A stretch of 13,147 nucleotides of DNA, from assembly GCA_964342745.1 (NCBI GenBank), contig CAYFFW010000031.1:1-13147 (forward strand), in the 5' to 3' direction. Within the stretch, counting starts at the first letter, position 1. Every line of letters begins with the position of its first letter. This DNA comes from AEGEAN-183 sp964342745. Its GTDB lineage: Bacteria > Pseudomonadota > Gammaproteobacteria > Magnimaribacterales > Magnimaribacteraceae. The position numbers were made by a program, and so were the translations under genes. The notes under the pieces were generated by a model that did not search any database, was not told the origin of the DNA, and saw only the letters and a program-made list of their open reading frames with translations. Positions 7,096 to 13,147 of this stretch are shown here, one piece after another.

Positions 7096-7862
7096 TTAGG
7101 TCTTAAAATTCTATTACTATTTTTTGTTTTAAAAGAGCCTTCAATCCCATTCATCGTTTTTTGTAGTCCTAAATTAATTGCTTCTTCAATATTTTGTGAT
7201 TGAGCTAAGAAACAAGAAATACAACTGGCTAAATAACAGCCAGTTCCATGAAAGTTGCCCTTCTCCTTAGTTACTGACCAGCTCCTTAACAAGTTTGTTT
7301 TAGAATAAAGATTATTAGTAATGGTGTCTTTGGAATAAGCAATATCTTTTATAAGTAGAAAGTTTGATGAAAGCATAAAGGGATCTTTGATTATTGAATC
7401 TAAATCCTTCTTGTTCGATAAGACTTCAGCTTCAGATAGATTTGGTGTAATCAGATAAGAATCAGGAAAAATAAGCTCTTTTATAGCTTCTAAGGTTGGA
7501 TGGTTAGCCAACAAACCTCCTGATGAAGCTTCAATAACTGGATCAACAACTACTTTAATGCCTTCCAGGCTCTCTAGGATTTTTTTGGTTTCCTTTACTA
7601 TTTCTACGCTGGCCAAAACACCAATTTTAATTAGGTCGATTTTGAAATCAGATAAAAGAGATTCAGCTTGATCTTTAAATAAATTAGGGTTAACTGATTC
7701 TAGTAATTTAAATTGATTGGTATTTTGACTAGTCAAGCAGCTTATTAAACTTATTGGATAGCATTCTAGTGAACTAATTGTTCTGATATCAGCTGATATA
7801 CCCGCTCCTCCAGTAGGGTCATATCCCCCAATGGTAAGAATTACAGGCATGTCTTTGTTCAT
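7092..7862 (-). CDS. thiD: Hydroxymethylpyrimidine/phosphomethylpyrimidine kinase
   Basis: Phosphorylates HMP and HMP-phosphate to HMP-pyrophosphate, the pyrimidine substrate of ThiE encoded just downstream. The 256-residue ribokinase-like protein has GGYDPTGGAGISADI (12-26), SQNT (45-48), VVVDPVIEASSGG (104-116), LITPNLSEAEVL (137-148) and the C-terminal FHGTGC (204-209) with the anion-hole/catalytic region at Cys209. The GGH motif found after strand seven in E. coli ThiD is replaced by IKDIAY (171-176); from memory this matches the shorter Pseudomonas-type ThiD rather than marking a broken enzyme. Pseudomonas also pairs thiD with thiE. Only 85 bp separate the start from that of the divergent argC, and no TPP riboswitch signature is visible in that space. 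Confidence 0.94.
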   Translation of the reverse strand: MNKDMPVILTIGGYDPTGGAGISADIRTISSLECYPISLISCLTSQNTNQFKLLESVNPNLFKDQAESLLSDFKIDLIKIGVLASVEIVKETKKILESLEGIKVVVDPVIEASSGGLLANHPTLEAIKELIFPDSYLITPNLSEAEVLSNKKDLDSIIKDPFMLSSNFLLIKDIAYSKDTITNNLYSKTNLLRSWSVTKEKGNFHGTGCYLASCISCFLAQSQNIEEAINLGLQKTMNGIEGSFKTKNSNRILRPK

Positions 7863-7895
7863 ATAAATTTGTTAGGTACTATTAATCCATGGCTT

Positions 7896-7910
7896 TATAA
7901 TGCGCGACCC
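7896..7910 (+). promoter_or_regulatory. argC promoter: consensus -10 with rRNA-like GC discriminator
   Basis: A perfect -10 TATAAT (7896-7901) is followed at once by GCGCGACCC. It closely resembles the rrn -10 and discriminator at the other end of this window (TATACT then GCGCGTCCC). The best -35 candidate at 17 bp is poor (TAGGTA, 7873-7878). Transcription would start near 7907-7908, giving a leader of about 40 nt before the argC ATG at 7948. The ATG at 7900-7902 lies inside this promoter and cannot be on the transcript. Confidence 0.6.
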
Positions 7911-7947
7911 CAATTATACTTGGCTAATAAAACTGTTGATTAAAGAA

Positions 7948-8961
7948 ATGAAGAAAATAGGAGTGGGAGTAATCGGAGCATCCGGATATACAGGCGAGAT
8001 ATTGACAGGATTGTTATTAAACCACCCCCATATAGAGATTTTAGCTCTTAGTTCTAGGCAACTTGAAGGAGAGAAAGTCAGTCATGTTTTTACTGAATTA
8101 AATATAGAAACAGATCTTAAATTTATTTCTCCAGATGAAGAGATTTTTAATCAGTGCGATGCCATTTTTCTGTGTACTCCTCATGGAACCTCTATGAATT
8201 TAGTTAAAAACTTTATAATAAATGAAGTTAGAGTTATTGATTTATCTGCAGATTTTAGATTTAAAGACCCTCAGCTTTGGAAGGAATGGTATGGTTTAGA
8301 GCATAAAGACCCAATTCTTCTCAAAAATTCAGTTTATGGTCTGTCTAATTTCTATCAAAAAGATATTAGATTATCTAATTTAGTAGCTGTACCTGGCTGT
8401 TATCCCACAGTAAGTCTAATTTCAATTATTCCAAGCTTAGAAATAGATCAAAGAGTTGGAAGCATCATAATAGATGCCAAATCAGGTATTACTGGTGCAG
8501 GAAGATCTTCGGTAGAGAATGGATTGTCAGATGAAATGCAAGATAATTTTAAGGTGTATGGAGAATCCGGACATAGACATTACCCAGAAATAAAACAAAT
8601 CATTAACTCTTTTACAACTGAGGAAGTGGAACTAACATTTACTGTCCAATTATTACCTACAATGAGAGGCATTTACTGTACCACTTACATTAACTTTGAA
8701 GGTCCTATTAACTTAGATATGAGTAAGATTTATAAAGACTATTATCTTCACTCTAAGAATATCAATGTAGTAGAAGAGGTCCCTGACTTAAACAGTGTTA
8801 TAGGAAAAAATAACTGTAATTTATTTGTACAAAAAACTACTATTGAAAATCAAATACTAGTAATTAGCTGTTTAGATAACTTAATTAAAGGTGCATCTGG
8901 TCAAGCCCTTGAAAATTTTAATTTGATGTTTAATTTTGAACAGAATGCAGGATTAACTTAA
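7948..8961 (+). CDS. argC: N-acetyl-gamma-glutamyl-phosphate reductase
   Basis: NADPH-dependent reduction of N-acetylglutamyl phosphate to the semialdehyde, third step of arginine synthesis in the cytoplasm. The chosen product has 337 residues, normal for the type-1 enzyme (about 345). It has the dinucleotide-binding GASGYTGEIL (10-19), the LSADFR motif (99-104), the catalytic cysteine in VPGCYPTV (Cys151), KSGITGAGRS (178-187) and the active-site GHRHYPEI (208-215). I start at the ATG at 7948 (MKKIGVGVIG), matching the family N-terminus. The frame is open back to an ATG at 7900, but that codon overlaps a -10 box and would add 16 residues not seen in the family. erpA follows after 9 bp, probably in the same transcript. 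Confidence 0.95.
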   Translation: MKKIGVGVIGASGYTGEILTGLLLNHPHIEILALSSRQLEGEKVSHVFTELNIETDLKFISPDEEIFNQCDAIFLCTPHGTSMNLVKNFIINEVRVIDLSADFRFKDPQLWKEWYGLEHKDPILLKNSVYGLSNFYQKDIRLSNLVAVPGCYPTVSLISIIPSLEIDQRVGSIIIDAKSGITGAGRSSVENGLSDEMQDNFKVYGESGHRHYPEIKQIINSFTTEEVELTFTVQLLPTMRGIYCTTYINFEGPINLDMSKIYKDYYLHSKNINVVEEVPDLNSVIGKNNCNLFVQKTTIENQILVISCLDNLIKGASGQALENFNLMFNFEQNAGLT

Positions 8962-8970
8962 AATCAATTT

Positions 8971-9318
8971 ATGATAGACAGTTTTAATCCTTCTTCCCTT
9001 AATTTAACAGAAGGCGCAGTCAAGAAAATACACTCACTCTCTGACCAAGAAACAGGGGAAGAAATTCACCTTAGAGTTTATGTAACTGGGGGTGGATGTT
9101 CAGGATTTCAGTATGGTTTTTCTTTTGATCATGAAGTTGATGAGGAAGATACTCAAGTTACAAAAGATGGAGCAAATTTAGTTATTGATCCCTTAAGTCT
9201 CCAGTACCTAGCGGGCTCAACTATTGATTACAGTGAAGATCTTGCAGGTTCAAAATTTATAGTAAAGAACCCTAATGCAACTACTACTTGTGGTTGTGGA
9301 GAATCATTCTCTATTTAA
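8971..9318 (+). CDS. erpA: Iron-sulfur cluster insertion protein ErpA
   Basis: A-type carrier that accepts Fe-S clusters from the assembly machinery and hands them to apo-enzymes, including those of isoprenoid synthesis and respiration. The 115-residue protein has the three cluster-binding cysteines: Cys43 in TGGGCSGFQYGF (39-50) and Cys107/Cys109 in CGCG. The VIDPLSLQYL block (71-80) and the C-terminal GESFSI are very close to E. coli ErpA (114 residues), more so than to IscA. It follows argC by 9 bp without a recognisable ribosome binding site. Its last 15 bp overlap the 3' end of the opposite-strand anmK. Confidence 0.95.
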   Translation: MIDSFNPSSLNLTEGAVKKIHSLSDQETGEEIHLRVYVTGGGCSGFQYGFSFDHEVDEEDTQVTKDGANLVIDPLSLQYLAGSTIDYSEDLAGSKFIVKNPNATTTCGCGESFSI

Positions 9319-10428
9319 AGAGGGTTCCCAGATCCTTCCAAGCAAGACCTTTTCTTTACTTCCTGTTATCTTTGAGAGATCAAAATATTTGTTACTCAAT
9401 CTCTGTTTGGCTAACCAAGCAAAACAGCTAGCTTCCAAAAAATCTGAATCAATACCAATTGAAGAAGTAGAAGAAACGTTAGTTCCTATTAAGGCTTGTA
9501 ATCTTTTTACTAAAAAGTTGTTATGTATTCCTCCTCCACAAAGATAAATATCTTCTTGTTCGGCCTTAAAATCTTTAATCTGTAAGAATATTAATTGAAC
9601 AGTTAATTCTGTTAGGGTTGCTTGAATATCTTGAGCAGAAAGCTTTTTGTTTGAATTAGAAAGTTTTTCTTCTAACCACTTCACATTAAAATAATCTGTT
9701 CCGGTACTTTTTGGTGGAGGTTTAGTAAAAAAAGGATCTTTAAGCATGTCATTAAGAAGATCATGACTTATTTTTCCCGAAGCCGCCCAAGTTCCATTTT
9801 TATCATACTCACCTTTATTATTTATCCTATTCCATGAATCTAGAAGACAGTTTCCCGGTCCGCAATCAAAAGCAATTATTTTATTTCTAAATTCATTAAA
9901 ATAAGTGAGGTTAGTTATACCTCCAATGTTTATTACGACCGCACTAGAAATATTATTCTTCTTAAGCATAAATCTATGAAAAAGTGGGGTGAGAGGGGCA
10001 CCTTGGCCCCCTGCCTCTATATCCGCAGTTCTAAAATCAGCAACAGTTCTTATCTTAGTTATTTTAGCTATTGACTGAGGATTACCAATTTGAAGTGAGT
10101 ATGGAATCTTAGCATCAGGCTTATGTTTTATGGTTTGACCATGACTACCAATTGCCACTACCTCTGAACTTGTTATTGAAGCTTTTTCTAACAATTTATT
10201 AGCTGCAAGACCAAAAGATCTTCCTACTTTAATATCTATATCATTAATTTCTTTTTTAGGGGTATCTTCATTTTTAACGGCCTCAAAAATTCTTTTTTTT
10301 AGTTCTTGCCCTATGGGATAAGAATTAGATTCAATGATCTTCAAATTATCTTCTTCAATAGTAACCAGTGCAGAATCAATACTGTCAACACTTGTACCCG
10401 ACATAAGGCCGATAAAAAGATTTTCCAT
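9304..10428 (-). CDS. anmK: Anhydro-N-acetylmuramic acid kinase
   Basis: Hydrolyses the 1,6-anhydro ring of anhMurNAc and phosphorylates it to MurNAc-6-phosphate, recycling cell-wall sugar. The 374-residue protein (E. coli 369) belongs to the ASKHA kinase fold. Its first ATP-binding loop is GLMSGTSVDSIDSAL (7-21), then come GSHGQTIKH, the RTVADFRTADIEAGGQGAPLTP stretch (read in two parts, TVADFR and GGQGAPLTP), NIGGITN, and FDCGPGN, where the Asp aligns with the catalytic Asp of E. coli AnmK. A C-terminal LCGGG completes the nucleotide site. It starts 14 bp after the M23 peptidase stop on the same strand, so the two wall genes are likely an operon. The C-terminal residues are encoded opposite the erpA stop. 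Confidence 0.95.
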   Translation of the reverse strand: MENLFIGLMSGTSVDSIDSALVTIEEDNLKIIESNSYPIGQELKKRIFEAVKNEDTPKKEINDIDIKVGRSFGLAANKLLEKASITSSEVVAIGSHGQTIKHKPDAKIPYSLQIGNPQSIAKITKIRTVADFRTADIEAGGQGAPLTPLFHRFMLKKNNISSAVVINIGGITNLTYFNEFRNKIIAFDCGPGNCLLDSWNRINNKGEYDKNGTWAASGKISHDLLNDMLKDPFFTKPPPKSTGTDYFNVKWLEEKLSNSNKKLSAQDIQATLTELTVQLIFLQIKDFKAEQEDIYLCGGGIHNNFLVKRLQALIGTNVSSTSSIGIDSDFLEASCFAWLAKQRLSNKYFDLSKITGSKEKVLLGRIWEPSLNRE

Positions 10429-10442
10429 AAATTAGTTATATA

Positions 10443-11729
10443 TCAAAACGTTAGTTTTTGATAATTCTTTAATTTTGAAATTATTTCTTTTGAATAAATT
10501 TCAAAACTCTTTTTTTCTTTTCCCTGAATGGGTGTTGCATTCGGAAGTTTAACGGTTAAGGGGTTGGTATGTTTTCCATTTACTCTAAATTCATAATGTA
10601 AATGATCACCTGTAGCTGTTCCAGTCCTCCCAACATAGCCAATAGTTTCAGATTGTTTGACCTTTTTACCTACTTTAATGCGCTGATGAAATTTATCTAA
10701 ATGCGCATATCTAGTTGAATAATCTTCGGTATGTTTTATTTCAACTAAATTGCCATATCCACCTTTTTTATCAGCAAAAATAATTGTTCCATCCCCTGTA
10801 GCTCTAACCGGTGTGCCTCTAGTAGCAGCATAATCCACACCAGTATGTGCTCTAATTTTATGTAATATAGGATGTCTCCTCTTTAGATTATATCTAGAGC
10901 TTATATACGAAAATTTAACAGGCGATCTTAAAAAGGCTTTTTTGATATTCCTTCCTTCAGAGGAAAAATATTCTGATTTGTATCTTATTGCTTTATGCAC
11001 TTTGCCTCGATTAATAAATTCAGCAATAAGAATATCGCCATTAAGTTTTTTCTCTCCATCAACAAAGATTTCTTCATAAATTAGGCTATAACTATCTCCT
11101 GGTCGAATATCATGAACAAAATCTATATCCCATCCGAAGATATAAACCAAATCCATAATTACACTGTCAGGTATATTTTGTTTTAAACCATCTGCATATA
11201 GAGAGTTCTTTATAACTACATTTCTAAAAACTTCAGATTTTTCAGTGTTAAGTTCATATTTTTTAACAATAAATTCTTCACTACTTCTTTCTGCTCTAAC
11301 TCCAGACTTAAAATCTATAATGTAATTTAAAGATATAACTTCATTTAAATTACTTATTTCAACCTCCAAGATTTTCCCAATCTTTATTTGGGCTAATAAA
11401 TTACCTTTATCAGATTTAACCAAGTCAATAATATTCTTGTCATCAACTTCAAGTCTCTTGAGAATAGAAAATAGAGAGTCATTTCTTTTAACTTCTACTC
11501 TTTTCATTACAGAAGTTTCTTCTGATATATTGGTACTCATTTTAGAGTCTAAGTTATCTAAAGAAATCTTACTCAACAGAGCATCTTTAGGGTCTTCTAA
11601 AGCTAATTCAATGTTTGAAAAAATAGTTAGTAAAAGCAAGAAAATGCTTCCGCCTATAAGCAGAATTAAATGTTTCTTTGGAAAAGTATTAAAAAAAACT
11701 TTTATCTGTTTTAAAGCTCTACCTATCAT
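10443..11729 (-). CDS. M23-family murein DD-endopeptidase (MepM/ShyA-like)
   Basis: Predicted periplasmic zinc endopeptidase, anchored in the inner membrane, that cuts peptide cross-links so new wall can be inserted. From the ATG at 11729 it has 428 residues: a single membrane segment (about 20-37), an OapA/LysM-like module (about 76-127, with RNDSLFSILKRL), a middle domain (to about 260) and the M23 catalytic domain (about 270-395). The zinc and catalytic residues are complete: H295 and D299 in HTGVDYAA, H343 in YAHL, and H376/H378 in DHLHYEF. Layout and length match MepM/YebA and Vibrio ShyA. A TTG at 11741 would add four residues; I prefer the ATG. In Pseudomonas, as I recall it, a peptidase of this type lies between anmK and tyrS as here. 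Confidence 0.92.
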   Translation of the reverse strand: MIGRALKQIKVFFNTFPKKHLILLIGGSIFLLLLTIFSNIELALEDPKDALLSKISLDNLDSKMSTNISEETSVMKRVEVKRNDSLFSILKRLEVDDKNIIDLVKSDKGNLLAQIKIGKILEVEISNLNEVISLNYIIDFKSGVRAERSSEEFIVKKYELNTEKSEVFRNVVIKNSLYADGLKQNIPDSVIMDLVYIFGWDIDFVHDIRPGDSYSLIYEEIFVDGEKKLNGDILIAEFINRGKVHKAIRYKSEYFSSEGRNIKKAFLRSPVKFSYISSRYNLKRRHPILHKIRAHTGVDYAATRGTPVRATGDGTIIFADKKGGYGNLVEIKHTEDYSTRYAHLDKFHQRIKVGKKVKQSETIGYVGRTGTATGDHLHYEFRVNGKHTNPLTVKLPNATPIQGKEKKSFEIYSKEIISKLKNYQKLTF

Positions 11730-11802
11730 AAGATTAGACAAAACACATAATACTAACTAAAAAAGAATGTTTTCACCTAAGATTAATTTACCTAACTAAG
11801 TT

Positions 11803-11808
11803 TATAAT
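11803..11808 (+). promoter_or_regulatory. Possible -10 element of tyrS
   Basis: A perfect TATAAT lies 11 bp before the tyrS ATG. If used, transcription would begin near 11815, leaving a 5' leader of only about 5 nt, so tyrS would be nearly leaderless. There is no clear -35 at 16-18 bp and no Shine-Dalgarno site. The surroundings are AT-rich, so a chance match is possible. Confidence 0.4.
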
Positions 11809-11819
11809 ATAGAAATAAG

Positions 11820-13019
11820 ATGAAAGATTCTGACCTAGCGTTGTTATTAAGGGGTGTTGAAGAGATTATTCCCAAAGAGGAATTTCTTAAGAAACTAGAT
11901 AAGAAAGAACCTCTTAGAATAAAATTAGGATTTGATCCTACTGCACCAGATTTACATCTAGGTCATACCGTAATTTTAAACAAACTTAAACTCTTCCAAG
12001 ATCTTGGCCATCAAGTAATTTTCCTAATAGGAGATTTCACAGGATTAGTTGGAGACCCATCTGGTGTAAATGAAACCCGTCCAGTCTTGACTCAGAAGGA
12101 GATTAAAGAAAATGCAAAAACCTATGAAAGACAAGTTTTTAAGGTTCTTGATAAAAAGAAAACTGAAATAAGGTTTAATTCTGAATGGATGAGGGATTTC
12201 ACACCTGAAGATTTTATTAAACTTTCTTCAGTACAGACAGTTGCCAGGATGTTAGAAAGAGATGATTTTAGTAAAAGATATTCTTCTCAAAAACCTATCT
12301 CAATTCATGAATTCCTTTACCCTTTGTTGCAAGGCTATGATTCTGTTGCCTTAGATGCTGATGTAGAACTTGGTGGAACAGATCAGAAGTTTAATCTTCT
12401 CCTAGGAAGAGAGGTCCAAAAATTTTATGGAAAAGAACCCCAGGTTGTATTTACTTTACCATTGCTAGAAGGCCTTGATGGAATAAAAAAGATGTCAAAA
12501 TCAGTAGGTAATTTTATTGCTATAGAAGATAGTGAGGATGAAATGTTCGGTAAAATTATGTCAATTTCAGATGAGTTGATGTGGCGTTATTTTGAACTTT
12601 TAAGCTTTAAAGAAGAGAAGGAGATTAATAAGTTAAAGAGATTACAAAAAGAAGGAAAAAATCCAAGAGATATTAAGTTTTTGATAGCTGAAGAAATAGT
12701 AGATAGGTTTCATGGAGAAGGCTCCGGTGAAAAGGCTAAAGGAGAATTCAAATCAAGATTTCAGAAAGGTAATGATCCATCAGAAGTTAAAGAAATTAAA
12801 ATAAATCTTAAAGACAAAGAAATAACTCTTCCTAGAGTTTTAAAAGAGGCTGGAATGGTAGCTAGTACCTCTGAAGGAATCAGGCTAATAAAACAAGGTG
12901 CAGTAAGAATAGAAGGAAAAAAAATTCAAGATTCTAAGTTTAAATTAGAAGAAAATTCTTCCCTTTTATATCAAGTAGGTAAAAGAAAATTTCTAAAGAT
13001 CATAATAGCTAAAAAATAG
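11820..13019 (+). CDS. tyrS: Tyrosyl-tRNA synthetase
   Basis: Class I synthetase that charges tRNA-Tyr. The 399-residue protein has the Rossmann-fold signature PTAPDLHLGHT with the HIGH-type HLGH at 46-49, the tyrosine-site region with QGYDSVALDADVELGGTDQ (171-189), KMSKS (224-228), and a C-terminal S4-like RNA-binding domain (about 335-395, with LPRVLKEAGMVASTSEGIRLI in two parts). Length and HLGH form match the TyrS type found in Pseudomonas (about 400 residues) rather than the longer-spaced E. coli type. It diverges from the M23 peptidase across about 90 bp. The rrn promoter begins two bases after its stop, so any tyrS read-through would enter the rRNA operon. Confidence 0.97.
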   Translation: MKDSDLALLLRGVEEIIPKEEFLKKLDKKEPLRIKLGFDPTAPDLHLGHTVILNKLKLFQDLGHQVIFLIGDFTGLVGDPSGVNETRPVLTQKEIKENAKTYERQVFKVLDKKKTEIRFNSEWMRDFTPEDFIKLSSVQTVARMLERDDFSKRYSSQKPISIHEFLYPLLQGYDSVALDADVELGGTDQKFNLLLGREVQKFYGKEPQVVFTLPLLEGLDGIKKMSKSVGNFIAIEDSEDEMFGKIMSISDELMWRYFELLSFKEEKEINKLKRLQKEGKNPRDIKFLIAEEIVDRFHGEGSGEKAKGEFKSRFQKGNDPSEVKEIKINLKDKEITLPRVLKEAGMVASTSEGIRLIKQGAVRIEGKKIQDSKFKLEENSSLLYQVGKRKFLKIIIAKK

Positions 13020-13020
13020 A

Positions 13021-13053
13021 TTTAAATAAGGCCTATTTGATGTATACTGCGCG
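13021..13053 (+). promoter_or_regulatory. Ribosomal RNA operon promoter
   Basis: A -35-like TTTAAA (13021-13026), a 16-bp spacer and -10 TATACT (13043-13048) are followed by the GC-rich discriminator GCGCGTCCC. The 16-bp spacer and GCGCG discriminator are those of rRNA promoters that make unstable open complexes and respond to ppGpp/DksA and the starting NTP; the Pseudomonas rrn promoter has a very similar TGTAGAATGCGCG. The -35 matches consensus at only four of six bases. The leader sequence downstream confirms the identity. Confidence 0.75.
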
Positions 13054-13064
13054 TCCCTTTAACT
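13053..13064 (+). promoter_or_regulatory. boxA-like antitermination element of the rrn leader
   Basis: GTCCCTTTAACT matches the boxA consensus TGCTCTTTAACA at 8 of 12 bases, with the core CTTTAAC intact. In rrn leaders boxA loads NusB/NusE to make the polymerase resistant to termination. It lies unusually close to the expected start of transcription and overlaps the 5' arm of a terminator-like hairpin. Confidence 0.5.
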
Positions 13065-13081
13065 GTAAAAGGGAGTTTTTT
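13054..13081 (+). terminator. Terminator-like hairpin between tyrS and rrn
   Basis: TCCCTTT (13054-13060) and AAAGGGA (13068-13074) form a perfect 7-bp stem with a 7-nt loop, followed by G and six T (13076-13081). This is the shape of a weak intrinsic terminator and would suit the end of the tyrS transcript. It also covers the predicted rrn transcription start and the boxA-like element, so it may instead be a leader structure or a by-product of boxA. Confidence 0.45.
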
Positions 13082-13147
13082 AAAATTTTTATAAGCAAGT
13101 AATTCGTGTGGGCGCCTGTTTTAGGCGCACTTACCAACCAGTTAATA
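13082..13147 (+). other. 5' leader of the 16S rRNA precursor (boxC region; 16S lies beyond the window)
   Basis: AAGCAAGTAATTCGTGTGGGC (read as AAGCAAGTAATTCG and TGTGGGC, 13093-13113) is very like the conserved leader downstream of boxA in gammaproteobacterial rrn operons, such as CAATCTGTGTGGGCAC in E. coli and CAAGCAATTCGTGTGGG in Pseudomonas. This region pairs with sequence after 16S to form the RNase III processing stalk. It is followed by a local hairpin: GCGCCT (13112-13117), loop GTTTT, AGGCGC (13123-13128). The mature 16S should start within roughly 100-200 bases after the window. No protein gene is seen here. Confidence 0.75.

Noticed and set aside
7240..7400. ThiD seeming to lack the GGH motif of the E. 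coli enzyme
   Set aside because: The remaining motifs, including FHGTGC, are intact, and from memory the shorter Pseudomonas-type ThiD also lacks GGH, so this is subfamily variation and not decay.
7863..7895. TPP riboswitch ahead of thiD
   Set aside because: The spacer is far too short and lacks the conserved CTGAGA core, so none is present.
9275..9547. Plus-strand open frame running from the erpA 3' end into anmK
   Set aside because: It overlaps the conserved CGCG end of erpA in another frame and is antisense to conserved AnmK sequence.
11437..11760. Plus-strand open frame opposite the N-terminal part of the M23 peptidase
   Set aside because: It is a serine- and leucine-rich shadow of the opposite strand without a domain or start signal.

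Overview
The window is a compact, very AT-rich piece of a bacterial chromosome with thirteen protein genes and the start of a ribosomal RNA operon. Gene content points to a gammaproteobacterium: ErpA, DksA, a bifunctional PBP1b with a UB2H-like region, AnmK, and an rrn leader of the Escherichia/Pseudomonas type. The low GC, very short spacers, overlapping genes and scarcity of Shine-Dalgarno sites suggest a streamlined, possibly marine, lineage such as SAR86. That placement is inference; no 16S sequence is inside the window. As I recall Pseudomonas gene order, argC-erpA-anmK-M23 peptidase-tyrS-rrn is shared with it, and dksA-...-acs looks like a shortened version of another Pseudomonas block.

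Layout. Positions 1-3687 are a minus-strand run: a PfkB/adenosine-kinase-type kinase (3687-2686), dksA with a lysine-rich N-terminal tail (2611-2024), a deoxynucleoside kinase (1947-1258), and acetyl-CoA synthetase acs, cut by the window edge (1247-1). Diverging from the kinase is mrcB (PBP1b, 3746-6037), which overlaps a small TPR lipoprotein gene resembling the PBP1b activator LpoP (6034-6486). Facing it is the thiamine pair thiD-thiE (7862-6493). Diverging from thiD are argC (7948-8961) and erpA (8971-9318). They run into the convergent pair M23 endopeptidase (11729-10443) and anmK (10428-9304); anmK and erpA overlap by 15 bp at their 3' ends. tyrS (11820-13019) diverges from the peptidase. 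Two bases after its stop begins an rrn promoter, followed by a conserved rRNA leader (13021-13147). The 16S gene should start just beyond the window.

Functionally, mrcB, the LpoP-like lipoprotein, the M23 peptidase and anmK cover peptidoglycan synthesis, its activation, opening of cross-links and recycling of anhydro-MurNAc. dksA and the rrn promoter with a GC-rich discriminator are the regulator and a classic target of the stringent response, and argC appears to have a similar promoter. The rest is core metabolism: acetate activation, nucleoside salvage, thiamine, arginine, Fe-S delivery and tyrosyl-tRNA.

I see no mobile element, CRISPR array, phage gene, toxin or defence module, and no wholly new system. 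The points most worth a second look are the altered zinc knuckle and H1-like tail of DksA, the terminator-like hairpin that contains the rrn boxA, and the rrn-like promoter of argC.
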